DNA of 28,684 nucleotides, taken from assembly GCA_045603485.1 (NCBI GenBank), contig JAZUMF010000035.1:1-28684 (forward strand), read 5' to 3'. The notes under the pieces were generated by a model. It had not been told where the DNA came from. It ran no database searches and saw only the letters and a program-made list of their open reading frames with translations. Numbering within the stretch: the first letter of the stretch is position 1; every line of letters begins with the position of its first letter. A program made the translations under genes and the position numbers. Shown here piece by piece: positions 15,917 to 26,300 of the stretch. The DNA comes from RGIG5952 sp045603485 (GTDB taxonomy: Bacteria; Verrucomicrobiota; Kiritimatiellia; RFP12; JAAYLN01).

Positions 15917-16831
15917 TTAAACCAATAGCTCCAAGATGGCATAGAAGAGGGCTGGAATAAAGACCAGACTATCGATGACATCGAGCAATCCACCCATTCC
16001 AGGGAAAATTGATGCGCTGTCCTTGATATCCGCGGCACGCTTGAAGGTTGATTCAATAAGATCGCCGAAAACTCCTACAACTATCAATAATGCGGCAACT
16101 GCTATTGTCTTTACAAGCGATAAAGCGGGAGCTGCCCCGTCAAGTGCCCAGAAGATACCTTCGGGCCCCCATTGATAATGGTTTGCGCCAAGAGCTGCCA
16201 AAGCTGCAGCAAGGCAGCCGACGACAATTCCACCAACAAGCCCTTCCCAAGACTTTTTCGGCGATATAATTGGAGCCATCTTATGCGTGCCGATAGTCTT
16301 TGCACAGGTAAGCCCTACTGAAAATGCTCCTGTATCGCTCATCTTTATCACTAAGCACATAAAGAAAACTAGGAATACGCCAGAACGAGTCGTGGCGAAT
16401 GGAGCTGTTGCTCCCCACTGCGCAAGCCTAAAGAAGAAGCCAAGTAAAAATGGCATATAGAGGATACCGAGAATAGTGGTGCCAGCAGCTTCAAACTTGC
16501 GCTTTTCGGATGAAGAAAACATTGTGGTCATAGCAATGGTAAAAATCATCACAAACAAGCACAGAGGCTCGGAAACTGGCAGCAGATGATGCAATGGTGC
16601 GGCATCTGCTCTGCATAAATATTCATGCGCTAGCCAAAGCGTACCGAGAGCAATTCCTGTCTTAGGCAAAACAGGGATTCCACCTTTTTTAGCCAAGGTA
16701 TAAAACTCATACTGGCAAAGTGCAGAGAGCGCCAACAGCATAAAAAAGAGAAGAGGCCCACATGACAATGCGAGAAGTGAGCCAAAAAAGAGGCCTACCA
16801 AAATTCCTGCAATTATTCTCTTGATCAACAT
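15917..16831 (-). CDS. cdsA: Phosphatidate cytidylyltransferase (CDP-diacylglycerol synthase)
   Basis: The 304-residue inner-membrane protein has about eight spans. It makes CDP-diacylglycerol from phosphatidate and CTP, the entry point to phosphatidylglycerol and phosphatidylethanolamine. The signature lies near the C terminus: GDLIESTFKRAADIKDSAS, then PGMGGLLDVIDS. The core S-x-x-KR and KD residues and the final Asp are kept; the usual HGG and DR positions read MGG and DV, a variant also seen in planctomycete-type enzymes (from memory). An additional conserved patch is SPKKSWEGLVGG. AAGGAG lies 8 bases before the ATG, and the gene starts 12 bases after uppS. The uppS-cdsA pairing is common in bacteria. 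It ends at the shared terminator. Confidence 0.93.
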   Translation of the reverse strand: MLIKRIIAGILVGLFFGSLLALSCGPLLFFMLLALSALCQYEFYTLAKKGGIPVLPKTGIALGTLWLAHEYLCRADAAPLHHLLPVSEPLCLFVMIFTIAMTTMFSSSEKRKFEAAGTTILGILYMPFLLGFFFRLAQWGATAPFATTRSGVFLVFFMCLVIKMSDTGAFSVGLTCAKTIGTHKMAPIISPKKSWEGLVGGIVVGCLAAALAALGANHYQWGPEGIFWALDGAAPALSLVKTIAVAALLIVVGVFGDLIESTFKRAADIKDSASIFPGMGGLLDVIDSLVFIPALFYAILELLV

Positions 16832-16843
16832 AACTATGGCTCC

Positions 16844-17575
16844 TTACTTATTGGTTGTATCCTCGGTAATCGCACCAAACTTGCGGGTTCTTTTTGCAAA
16901 ATCCTTCAAGGCTGACAAAAATTCTTCCTCTGAAAAGTCTGGCCACAAAACTGGAGTCACATAGAGCTCGCTATATGCGGCCTCCCATAGAAGAAAGTTG
17001 CTAAGTCTAAATTCGCCGCTAGTACGAATTATCAAATCGGGATCTGGCACATCAGGCAAATAAAGGTATGAGCCAAACTTTTCTTCGGTAAGTGATTGCG
17101 GGTCTATATCTCCCCTAGCGGCATCCTCGGCAAGCTTCTTTGCGGCATCTAAAAGCTCTGCACGGCCGCCATAATTCAAGCAAACGATAAGCTGCCTTTC
17201 AAAGCCTTTGGTACTGGCTTCTACCTTTGAAATAAGCTTTTGAAGTGACTCTGAGAGTCCTTCCTTGCGGCCCATTACCCTAAACCGACATTTTGCCTCT
17301 ATCAGCTCTTCTTCGCGATTTCGCAAAAAATTGCCTAGAAGCGACATCAGCCCGTCCACCTCGGCCTTTGGTCTTGACCAATTTTCGGTACTGAAGGCAT
17401 AGACTGAAAGATATTGCACCTTATATTTTGCGCAATAATCAAGAACGCGAAGCAATGTCTCCGCACCTGCCTTATGGCCGCTTAAACGGATTGAGCCGCG
17501 TTTTTTGGCCCACCTGCCGTTGCCATCCATGATTATTGCGACATGGCGCGGTATATTATCAAGCTGCTCTTCCAT
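16844..17575 (-). CDS. uppS: Isoprenyl transferase (undecaprenyl diphosphate synthase)
   Basis: The 243-residue cis-prenyltransferase condenses isopentenyl diphosphate units to the C55 undecaprenyl diphosphate used as carrier for peptidoglycan and surface glycans. Visible motifs: HVAIIMDGNGRWA at 11-23 with catalytic Asp17, YAFSTENW in the first third, and near the C terminus IIRTSGEFRLSNFLLW with the diphosphate-binding Arg and Ser. The length is typical. The ATG follows the stop of the phosphoesterase gene by a single base, so translation is probably coupled. Its product is the carrier needed by the two sugar-phosphate transferases elsewhere in the window. Confidence 0.96.
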   Translation of the reverse strand: MEEQLDNIPRHVAIIMDGNGRWAKKRGSIRLSGHKAGAETLLRVLDYCAKYKVQYLSVYAFSTENWSRPKAEVDGLMSLLGNFLRNREEELIEAKCRFRVMGRKEGLSESLQKLISKVEASTKGFERQLIVCLNYGGRAELLDAAKKLAEDAARGDIDPQSLTEEKFGSYLYLPDVPDPDLIIRTSGEFRLSNFLLWEAAYSELYVTPVLWPDFSEEEFLSALKDFAKRTRKFGAITEDTTNK

Positions 17576-17576
17576 T

Positions 17577-18095
17577 TTAATTCAAAGTGACAAGAGAAAG
17601 TTCGCTACCATCGTAAAAACCAAATGAAGGAGGATGGCCTCCCTTTGGTAGAGAAATCGAGCCTGGATTAAAGACCGTGATACCGTTATCAAGCTTCTTC
17701 AAGACAGGCAAATGGGTATGGCCGTGTACAAGTATAGTGCCTGATGGAATCGGAGGCAAATCAAATTCATTCCACAAATGACCATGAGTTAAAAAGAAGC
17801 GCTGCTTATCGGCCTGCAAAATTGAATAATCAGCCATTATTGGAAACTCAAGCAGCATCTGATCAACCTCTGAGTCGCAATTACCTCTGACAGCCATTAT
17901 CTGCTTCTTACGGGCATTCAGCATATCAACGGCATCTGTGGGAGCATACGCCTGCGGCACCCCATTTCTTGGACCATGATATAAACAGTCGCCAAGAAGA
18001 ACGAAAATATCCGGCTTTAACCGATCGGCAGCGACAAAGAACTTTTCAAGCTGCGGTGCAACTCCGTGAATATCCGAAAAAAAGCAAATTCTCAT
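17577..18095 (-). CDS. yfcE: YfcE-like metallophosphoesterase
   Basis: The 172-residue calcineurin-like phosphoesterase has all the metal-binding blocks in order: SDIHG (7-11), LLGDCLYHGP (about 34-43), VRGNCDSE, THGH and GHTH. Like E. coli YfcE (about 184 residues), it should be a cytosolic divalent-metal phosphodiesterase; the natural substrate of the family is poorly known. The closing FNPGSISLPKGG is a typical YfcE/MJ0936 family element. Its ATG overlaps the transporter stop (ATGA), and GGAGAGGGTGG just upstream acts both as coding sequence and as Shine-Dalgarno. It sits between transporter and uppS, with no obvious pathway link. Confidence 0.9.
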   Translation of the reverse strand: MRICFFSDIHGVAPQLEKFFVAADRLKPDIFVLLGDCLYHGPRNGVPQAYAPTDAVDMLNARKKQIMAVRGNCDSEVDQMLLEFPIMADYSILQADKQRFFLTHGHLWNEFDLPPIPSGTILVHGHTHLPVLKKLDNGITVFNPGSISLPKGGHPPSFGFYDGSELSLVTLN

Positions 18096-20359
18096 TTACC
18101 ACCCTCTCCATTGTTAAAGATTGCTCTAAAATCGACATCTTCAGATGCAAGCGCATAAATTACCAAAGGCAAATGCTCTGTACGGGTTTCGTAATAACGG
18201 AAATAATCCCCATATGCCTCATCGCTTTCATCATCAGCAGGCTTACGCAAGCCAAGAAAGACCAAAGCTGAATTAGAGGACGCACGACAAATCGTATCTA
18301 AAGGCTTTTCCACAGTATTGGGAGGTATTACGACACACTCTGCTTCAACGCGAGAGTCTCTCACAAAAACCTCAAGCATTCTCTTGGCGTCATCAACCTT
18401 TTCTGGGCTTTCTGCCAAATGGCAGATACGCAACCTTGCTCTTTTCCATTTATCATCACGCATCAGAAGATATGCCAAAGAGAGCATAAAGGGAGCATTG
18501 CTGTTTCCTCCGCGCCACCAAATATCAATTACAGGAGTCTCTACCTGCGACAAGGCCGCGTTGTCATTATCTGATACTATGACAATATTGCATTGACGCT
18601 TGCATAATGACCTGACAAGACTACCGAAAGGTTTACCAGATTCCTCTTTGCGAGTCGGCCCCATCAGAACCGTATTGGGAATCAATGGCCCCCAGCCGTA
18701 GCTGCGAACAAGTTCTTTCATTCCAGACCAAGTTGTTTCTCCCGGCTGGATTCGCACCTGAGCCTCAATTCCTCTCTCATCAAGGACAGAGCGAATAGTG
18801 CTACGCATACTTTCGGCCCTGTCTATGCTCCACACATCCTCTGGAATAATCGAGGCGATAGTTACAAGGCTACGGTTATGTGATATTGCTCCAGCGACCT
18901 CAATAAGGTGCCACCTCTTAGTTGGAGCCCCCGCAAAGACCAAAAGAATGGGGCGCCAATTTCGCTCGTCGTTTGACCGCATTGAAAGCCTGCGAATTGC
19001 AAAACGCGATAGAGCCATCAAAAGTCCGAAACGCATATCTCCCCAACGAGCCTTCATTGCCCGCGCTTGCATTATCCAAAAAATCGCGGCGATAGCACCT
19101 ATGGCGATAAAGGTACTCCCAGGGCTAATCATAAACATCATTATCAAACAGCCTGCAGCACCTAAAAAAGAAAGGGTAGAACGGACGCGGAAACTTGGCC
19201 GCCATGAAGGGTTCCCCATAAGTTCCTCCAAACCAGCCGACAGATTAAGAAGGCAATAGACCGTCAGGTTAAACATGGTAAGCAAGGTTGCGATAGCATT
19301 TATATTGCCGCAATAAACTACAACCGCCGCAATGATAAAGGTCAGCGCTGCGGCAAATCGGGGATCGTCATTGCTGCCGAAACCCCTTCCCAGAAAACGG
19401 GGAGTGGCACCGTCATGAGAAAGAGCCTGCAATACACGCGGAGCGGCAAGCATGCTTCCCAAGGCACTTGATAGGCACGCGGCCCAAATGCCGGCAATAA
19501 CGGGAATTGTCCATCTTGAACATTTAGCCAAAAACATCTGATCCTCAAGCAGTGCACCACGCATCTGTATCGAATCACCGGCAAAGCCATCTAAAAATAT
19601 GACAACGGAGGCATAAACCGCATAGCCAACCAAAATCGCGGCAATAGTGCCAAGTGGAATCGAGCGGCTGGGATTCTTCAGATCGCCCGACATACCGACA
19701 CCCGAAAGGATTCCCGTCACCGCAGGAAAAAACACCGCTAAAACAGTCCAAAAGCCCAAGGACCTGCTTTCGACAATCGCCAAAGCCGCATCATTATTAT
19801 TCAAGTCGCTTACAGGTATGACATTCTTCAATGTTGCCAAATCAGGCGCACCTCCAAGAAAGAAGGAAACCAGCGACAGCCCTATGGCAGCCATAATAAA
19901 ATATTGCGCCTTCAACGCCAAATCCGCTGAAAAGACAGTCAATGCAAGGACAGCGACAAGCACAACAAGCGACACATGACGGACATCCCAGCCCTCTGCA
20001 AAAGGTATCGAATCGCAAAAGGCCTCCACAAAGCCCGTAGTGTAAAACGCGACGGCAATTGCCTGCGACAAAAAGAGCGGGATGCCGATAGCGGCGCCCG
20101 CCTCAATGCCAAAGGAGCGCGAAATCATAAAATACGCGCCCCCGCCCTTCACGCGCATATTGGTCGCAAGGGCTGAAATCGACAAGCCTGTAAGGAAAGT
20201 AATCGCAGTAGACGCGGTCAGGATAATAAGAGATTGCAAAAGACCGACATTGCCAAGTACCCAGCCGAAGCGTAAGTACATGACAACGCCAATAATGGTT
20301 AAAATACTTGGCGTAAAAACACCCTTAAAGGCACCAAAACCATATCCCTTATTTCCCAT
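18092..20359 (-). CDS. SLC12-like (cation-chloride cotransporter type) APC-superfamily transporter
   Basis: The 755-residue protein has about 12 membrane spans (about 15-440) and a soluble C-terminal domain of about 300 residues. The start (GVFTPSILTIIGVVMYLRFGWV) and MRVKGGGAYFMISRSFG match the bacterial members of the amino acid/polyamine/cation-chloride family. The long C-terminal domain (RPILLVFAGAPTKRWHLIE onward) has alternating strands and helices, like the cytosolic regulatory domain of SLC12 proteins. Transport of K+, Na+ and Cl- or of amino acids cannot be told apart here. AGGAGG lies unusually close (3 bases) to the ATG. It starts 29 bases after purA and overlaps the yfcE gene by 4. 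Confidence 0.85.
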   Translation of the reverse strand: MGNKGYGFGAFKGVFTPSILTIIGVVMYLRFGWVLGNVGLLQSLIILTASTAITFLTGLSISALATNMRVKGGGAYFMISRSFGIEAGAAIGIPLFLSQAIAVAFYTTGFVEAFCDSIPFAEGWDVRHVSLVVLVAVLALTVFSADLALKAQYFIMAAIGLSLVSFFLGGAPDLATLKNVIPVSDLNNNDAALAIVESRSLGFWTVLAVFFPAVTGILSGVGMSGDLKNPSRSIPLGTIAAILVGYAVYASVVIFLDGFAGDSIQMRGALLEDQMFLAKCSRWTIPVIAGIWAACLSSALGSMLAAPRVLQALSHDGATPRFLGRGFGSNDDPRFAAALTFIIAAVVVYCGNINAIATLLTMFNLTVYCLLNLSAGLEELMGNPSWRPSFRVRSTLSFLGAAGCLIMMFMISPGSTFIAIGAIAAIFWIMQARAMKARWGDMRFGLLMALSRFAIRRLSMRSNDERNWRPILLVFAGAPTKRWHLIEVAGAISHNRSLVTIASIIPEDVWSIDRAESMRSTIRSVLDERGIEAQVRIQPGETTWSGMKELVRSYGWGPLIPNTVLMGPTRKEESGKPFGSLVRSLCKRQCNIVIVSDNDNAALSQVETPVIDIWWRGGNSNAPFMLSLAYLLMRDDKWKRARLRICHLAESPEKVDDAKRMLEVFVRDSRVEAECVVIPPNTVEKPLDTICRASSNSALVFLGLRKPADDESDEAYGDYFRYYETRTEHLPLVIYALASEDVDFRAIFNNGEGGK

Positions 20360-20388
20360 CGTCCTCCTACAACGCCACTGGAAGCGCC

Positions 20389-21705
20389 TTAGACTAGAAC
20401 AATCGTAGACTCTCGGGCCGGGCCTATCGAGAGAATGCCAAGCTTAGCACCCGAAAGCTCCATCAAGCGATCGACATAGGCGCGAGCCTTAGGAGACAAC
20501 TGCGAAATATCTGTGATATCCGAAGTCTTCTCCATCCACCCCTCCATTGTCTCGTAGATAGGCTTGCACCTGGCAAAATCAGAGACAGAGGCCGGGATGT
20601 CTTCAATACGCTCGCCGTCAAGCTCGTATGCAACGCAAATCTTGATCTCTGGAAACTCGTCCAAAACATCAAGCTTTGTCAATGCCCAATAGTCAACACC
20701 GTTTATCTGGCGCGCATAGCGGGCAATAACAGCGTCATACCAGCCGCAGCGGCGCGGGCGGCCAGTCACGGCACCAAACTCATGGCCGCGCTCGGCCAGT
20801 TTCTTGCCATTATCGTCAAAAAGCTCAGTTGGGAAAGGTCCCTCACCGACACGGGTTGTGTAAGCCTTGATACATGCAACGACGCAATCGACCGCACGAG
20901 GTGAAAGACCGGAACCGATGCAGGCACCGCCAGCGGTAGGATTCGAAGATGTCACAAACGGATAAGTGCCAAAGTCAATATCAAGCATTGTACCTTGAGC
21001 ACCCTCAAGAAGAATTGACTTCTTTTCTTCCTGCGCCTTACGAAGGAATGGAATAGTGTCAATAATGTAAGGCGAGAGAAGCTCCTTAGCCTTGGCATAG
21101 ATTGAAACAATCTCATCGGCATCAAGCTGATAGTCGGTAATTGTGCAGCCAGGGACCTCAAGCGCTTCACCCTCAATCTTCAAAAGGCGCAAACGGGCAT
21201 TAGTCTCCTCAACCTGCTCGCGGACCTTGTCAAGAAAGTCCTTTGCAAGCATATCGCCGCAACGAAGACCAGTACGGGAAACTTTGGCCGCGTATGCAGG
21301 GCCGATACCTCTGCCCGTAGTACCAATCTTCTTTTCAGCTGGACGGGCAGCCTCATCGGCCTTATCAAGTGCGCGGTGCCACAGCATAACCATCTGAGTG
21401 CGGGTAGAAATAAACAAGCGCCCCTTAGCCTCAATGCCAGTCTTACGGAGAGCCTGAATCTCCTCAATCAAATCAAGAGGATTCATAACAACGCCGTTAC
21501 CGATAACGCAAATTTTGCCATCGTGGAGAATACCCGACGGAACAAGACGGAGCACATGCTTCTCGCCCTCCGCAATAACGGTATGCCCCGCATTAGAGCC
21601 ACCCTGATAACGGACGATAATATCTGCACGCGAAGTAAGGACATCGATAATCTTACCCTTACCTTCGTCACCCCACTGGGCACCAACAAGAACTGTATTA
21701 GACAT
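20389..21705 (-). CDS. purA: Adenylosuccinate synthetase
   Basis: The 438-residue enzyme joins IMP and aspartate using GTP, the committed step from IMP to AMP. The N terminus (VGAQWGDEGKGKI, with Asp13 in GDEGKGK) and GSNAGHTV with His41 match the catalytic acid/base pair of E. coli PurA in both sequence and numbering. Further on are GTTGRGIGPAYAAK, LLEGAQGTMLDIDFGTYP, GPFPTEL, and TGRPRRCGW with the substrate-binding arginines. The start is set at 21705 because the E. coli numbering then fits; a longer frame from 21750 adds 15 residues outside the family. GGAAGGA lies about 10 bases upstream. It is second in the lysS operon. Confidence 0.97.
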   Translation of the reverse strand: MSNTVLVGAQWGDEGKGKIIDVLTSRADIIVRYQGGSNAGHTVIAEGEKHVLRLVPSGILHDGKICVIGNGVVMNPLDLIEEIQALRKTGIEAKGRLFISTRTQMVMLWHRALDKADEAARPAEKKIGTTGRGIGPAYAAKVSRTGLRCGDMLAKDFLDKVREQVEETNARLRLLKIEGEALEVPGCTITDYQLDADEIVSIYAKAKELLSPYIIDTIPFLRKAQEEKKSILLEGAQGTMLDIDFGTYPFVTSSNPTAGGACIGSGLSPRAVDCVVACIKAYTTRVGEGPFPTELFDDNGKKLAERGHEFGAVTGRPRRCGWYDAVIARYARQINGVDYWALTKLDVLDEFPEIKICVAYELDGERIEDIPASVSDFARCKPIYETMEGWMEKTSDITDISQLSPKARAYVDRLMELSGAKLGILSIGPARESTIVLV

Positions 21706-21751
21706 AAAAAAGAAGTCCTTCCTTCTTAAAGGCACTAAAGAAACAATCAAA

Positions 21752-23236
21752 TTACCGCATCGTCTTGAGTTGCGGGAAAAGGATTACATCGCGGATAACC
21801 TCCGTGCCAGTTAAAAGCATAACTAGGCGGTCAAAGCCAATGCCCAAGCCACCGGCTGGCGGCATACCATGCTCAAGGGCGCAAATAAAGTCCTCGTCAA
21901 TCTTCTCAACATCGTCACCGGCTTGAATCTCAAAAGCCTTACGCTGCTCAAAAGGATTGTTCTGCTCCGTATACCCAGGGCAAAGCTCCTTACCAGCAAC
22001 GACAAATTCAAAGACATTCGCACTCTTAGGATCATCCGGACAAGTCTTTGCCAAAGGCACAAACTCACGAGGCACACGCATAACAAATGTAGGCTGACGC
22101 AAAGTCTTCTCAATAAGCTTGTCATAAACCTCATGAGTCGTAAGAAGATGATTCCAATTAGGATCGACATCGCAACCCGCAGCCTTCGCACGCTCACGAG
22201 CGGCGGCATCATCCAAGTCAAACCAATCCTCACCCATACGCTCCTTGACGAGATCGGCATAGTTGACACGGCGATATGGAGGAGTAAAGTCCAAGACCTC
22301 GGCATTCTCGCCATATTCAACGGTCATCTTCCCAAGCACAGTCTTGCAAAGGTGCGGAATCAATCCCTCGATAATGCGAACCATCGACTCCACATCACCG
22401 TAGGCCTCATAGACCTCAAGGACGGTAAACTCAGGATTGTGCGTACGGTCGAGGCCCTCGTTGCGGAAGTCACGGTTAAGCTCAAAGACCTTGTCAAAGC
22501 CGCCGACAAGCAAACGCTTCAAATAAAGCTCAGGAGCGATACGCATATACATATCGCGGTCAAGAGCGTTGTAATGAGTAATAAAAGGCTTCGCCGCCGC
22601 ACCGCCAGCCTGAGGCTGAATCATAGGAGTCTCAACCTCCTGAAAACCCAAATCCTCCAAATAGCGACGAGTCTCGCGCGTCATGGCAATGCGGATATTG
22701 AAACGCTCACGAACCTCAGGATTGGCAAAAAGATCCAAATAGCGCTTACGATAACGCTCCTCAGTATCAACAAGACCGTGGAACTTCTCAGGCGGCTGCA
22801 AAATCGCCTTTGAAAGAAGCGTCCAAGTCTCGACATGAATACTCTTCTCACCAGTGCGGGTTGTAAAAAGCTTACCAGTGACACCGATATGGTCGCCCAT
22901 ATCAAGCAATCCAAAAGCCTTAAAGGCATCCTCAGTCAAAGACTTCTTACCGACATAAAGCTGCATTCTGGCAGACCCATCGTAAATATCGGCAAAAACG
23001 CTCTTACCCATTGAACGAATAGAGGTAAGACGACCAGCGGCAGAAACCTCACGCCCCTCCTCAAAAGGATCACGAAGCTCCTTCAGACGCGCAGTACGAT
23101 CAAATGCCTGACCAAATGGCTCATATCCCATAGCCTCAAGAGCCTGAAGATTCTTAATACGCTGCTCGCGATATTGATTCACAGAAGCCGAAGGCTCTGT
23201 ATTCTGCAAAACTGGATTCGATTCGTTGTTATTCAT
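21752..23236 (-). CDS. lysS: Lysyl-tRNA synthetase, class II
   Basis: The enzyme (494 residues from this start) has an N-terminal OB-fold tRNA-anticodon domain (EVSAAGRLTSIRSMGKSVF, then DHIGVTGKLF) and a class II catalytic core: motif 2 around FRNEGLDRTHNPEFTVLE and motif 3 GLGIGFDRLVMLLTG near the C terminus. It ends in FPQLKTMR, typical of LysS. Start choice: the predicted transcript begins near 23262, so a TTG at 23278 is excluded. Of the ATGs at 23242 and 23236, the second has GGA at a better distance (9 bases), though the Shine-Dalgarno is weak either way. It is first in the six-gene housekeeping operon. Confidence 0.96.
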   Translation of the reverse strand: MNNNESNPVLQNTEPSASVNQYREQRIKNLQALEAMGYEPFGQAFDRTARLKELRDPFEEGREVSAAGRLTSIRSMGKSVFADIYDGSARMQLYVGKKSLTEDAFKAFGLLDMGDHIGVTGKLFTTRTGEKSIHVETWTLLSKAILQPPEKFHGLVDTEERYRKRYLDLFANPEVRERFNIRIAMTRETRRYLEDLGFQEVETPMIQPQAGGAAAKPFITHYNALDRDMYMRIAPELYLKRLLVGGFDKVFELNRDFRNEGLDRTHNPEFTVLEVYEAYGDVESMVRIIEGLIPHLCKTVLGKMTVEYGENAEVLDFTPPYRRVNYADLVKERMGEDWFDLDDAAARERAKAAGCDVDPNWNHLLTTHEVYDKLIEKTLRQPTFVMRVPREFVPLAKTCPDDPKSANVFEFVVAGKELCPGYTEQNNPFEQRKAFEIQAGDDVEKIDEDFICALEHGMPPAGGLGIGFDRLVMLLTGTEVIRDVILFPQLKTMR

Positions 23237-23268
23237 CGCCATAATTCCAAAAATAAACAATTGATAAT

Positions 23269-23298
23269 ATTGTACCAATTCTACCCCACATCGTGCAA
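23269..23298 (-). promoter_or_regulatory. Promoter of the lysS-purA-cdsA operon
   Basis: On the minus strand, TTGCAC (23293-23298), 18 bases, TACAAT (23269-23274) preceded by TGG, an extended -10. The predicted start near 23262 gives a leader of only about 20-26 bases, which decides the lysS start. Confidence 0.65.
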
Positions 23299-23356
23299 GT
23301 TAAAGTGCAATAAGAAACTACAAAGCCCCGCATAAGAATGGAACATCACCGACCAC

Positions 23357-26300
23357 CTATCTTATTATGAAAAGAGAAGGCAAACCAGGTGACAATGAGG
23401 CCCACTCCGTACCGCCATAAGCTCCCAAATTAAGGCGATGCCCAGCTGGCATTGGCTCATCTAGCGTTCCAAAAGACGGTGCTCCCGCATCGATTCCAGG
23501 GCTCCCCCTTCCAATACCAGGCCGCGGACGAGTGGTCGACCATCCCCCTCCAAAATATCCAACCACATACCCCTTGGCAGAAAAGAGGTGATAATATCTA
23601 TTATCGACAAATACAGGATCCTTTACAACAACACCATCGCCAATATGACTCTCTTGAGAAATAGAATATGAAACAGAATAGCCATTCCCAGATGATGTCT
23701 TATCCTCAATACCGCATACTTCATTACCCCATATAATTGAATTTAACACCTTTACGATTGCGGCCCCCCCTGCCGTTATGCCAGAATATGGGTTATCTAC
23801 CAGAGTAACATTAACAATATCTGCAGTACCGCCCATCACCGCTATGGCTCCTCGCGTACTGCCGGCATTGTGCGCCATAAGAAGATTTGTCACAGCCAAA
23901 TCACCTGCATTATTCAAAATTCCACCAAAGGCGTTATTGTTGTTATAAGTATTACCCCATGGAATATAATTATTATCACTCATCACACAACGGCGGATAA
24001 CCGTTTTATGTGTACTATTTAGCACAACAGTACCGCCATTGCGGTAGCATAAATTGCCAAAGAACATTGAGTTGTCTATTGAGGCCTTTGTAGAGCTTAT
24101 ATAGATAGCCGAACCTGTAGCACTTGTACTCGGCGATTCTATAACCGCATTAGTCATAAATGCACCTTTATCAATGCTAATAGTGCCGCCGATGGCATAG
24201 ATTGCTCCACCGCCTGCTCCCCAATTGACATTCAGCCTATTGCGGCTAAATAGAGTATTAGATATCGAAGAATTCACGCCATTCAAATACAAGCCAGCAC
24301 CAAGCTGAGCGGCATTCCCGCTACCTGCATTATTTGAGACAACGCAATCAACCATAGTCAATGCACCATTTTGAGCATAGAGACCTATACCATAATTAGA
24401 CTGCCAGCTCTGCCGATAAAGCCCATTTCTGATAATGCAATTTGTCAATGCAACATTACAAGCCTGCAAACGCAAAACACAACCATGCGTATTAGCCGCC
24501 GTAATCTCACCACCTTCAAACGCCACACCGTCAAAGGCGAATGTTGAATTATTACCGCGCAATATACGCCACTTCAAAGTTGATGACGAAGGTCTGCGAA
24601 GTACGGTTTCCTGGTCGGTGCGATTTCCTGGAGCCCCCACTCCCTCATAACCGCCAACAACCAGAAGCCCAGCCGCATTCGTTATAACATAATGCGAAAT
24701 TTCATTATAGTTTTGTTGGTTAGCGGTATAAACGCCCTTCTTCATATATACTACATCGCCCTTGTAAAAACAAATATCAAGAGCGTCCTGAAGATTTCCG
24801 AAGGCATTATCCCAACTCGACCCATCCTTAATTCCAGCACCCTCAGGCGTAACATAACACGCAATCGGCTCTGTCGTCAAAGTTGTAAACGAAAATGATT
24901 GTGAAACGCTGCCTGCATCATTTTTACCGACAATCTCAATATGGTACAAAGTGTTAGGTGACAGATTCGGAATTTTCACATTAAATTGCCCGATGGCACT
25001 ATCAACAAGCTCAACATGCTTACTCTCGCTGGCAGTATCCTCTCTATAATAAATCCTAATGTCTGTCGCAATACCGCCATTCTCAAGAAGTTCACCGTTG
25101 ATCGTAGCATTATGGCGTGAAACATGTGAAACAAAAGCCTTCGCAAGCCTTGGGGGAGAGGCAGAATTAAACGACCTGACAGGATTTGACCATGAAATCT
25201 CACCATCTTGATTTTGACCAACCACACGGTAATATGTCACATTTCCACACGATTCAATTTGAGTTGTAAAATACTCCCATGTGCCAAATTCACCAAGCTC
25301 AAGCGAATTACTCCATGAATCAGTTGAAGCAACGCCCCTGTCAACATTATCCCAAACCAAAGTGACACTCGTCCTCTCATTCTCGTCATTATTGGCGACA
25401 ACGCCACCGACAGTCGCGCTATCAGCCCCGATATCGGTAGCGGGAAGCGCATATACGGCAAAGCCATTTACAATGGCAGGTTCGCCAAGATAACTCTTCG
25501 ATGCCACCTCTGTATTTGCATCATATCCAATGTTGGCGCGATTGCCATTAGGCTGAGGCTCCGCCGAAAAAAGCGACGCCCTCGTTCCATAGTCAATAGA
25601 TGGACTCGTCCCTGCTGAATCGCGATTCCACCATCCGCCATCAAAAAATCCCCCCATATAATATCCAGCCATAGAACGGGGATGACAGTATCCATCTGAA
25701 GAAAAAAGCGGATCGGCAACGAGGTTATTTCCACCCAATGAAGCCATCGCTTCGTCGGTTACAGAATTATTGACCTCAATCGTACCACCGTTTTGCTTAA
25801 CGCCATCACCATTTCCCCATATTATTGAACTATCAATAATGACCGTACCACCAATTACAGTAACGGCAGAACCGCCTGCTTCCGTCAATGTACAATTATA
25901 GAGCTTTGAATTGCCGCCGCTGGTAAAATGCGTTGCCCTTGAAGCGCCTCTCGCAAAAAGCACATTAGTCATAGACAAAGCCCCACTGGCGAACTGAAAC
26001 GCTCCCGAAGCATAATCTCCATTGTATGGAGCGGTGGCAAGCGGATAAAACGAATTGGAAGGCTTTCCATCAACAAATACAGTTCGACAAACCGTGGCCT
26101 CCAACTTGCTACCGCTCATATAAATACAACCGCCCAAAGATGGTGTAGTGGCAGAAGCAAAAGCGTGGCAATTGCCTAAAAAATATGAATCGCTGATTTC
26201 AACCTTCGACAAACGGCTATCATCGGTAACATTTATTGCTGCGCCATAGTTACCATTTATAAGGAAATTTTCCTCAAAAGTGCAATTACGCACAAAAAGA

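Noticed and set aside
21869..22813. A 314-codon plus-strand frame inside lysS
   Set aside because: It is the antisense shadow of lysS; low-complexity, Leu/Arg/Lys-rich translation, no start signal.
23357..23400. Frameshift cutting off a C-terminal anchor of the beta-helix protein
   Set aside because: The other frames after the stop show no membrane span or sorting motif before their own stops, so no broken anchor is evident.
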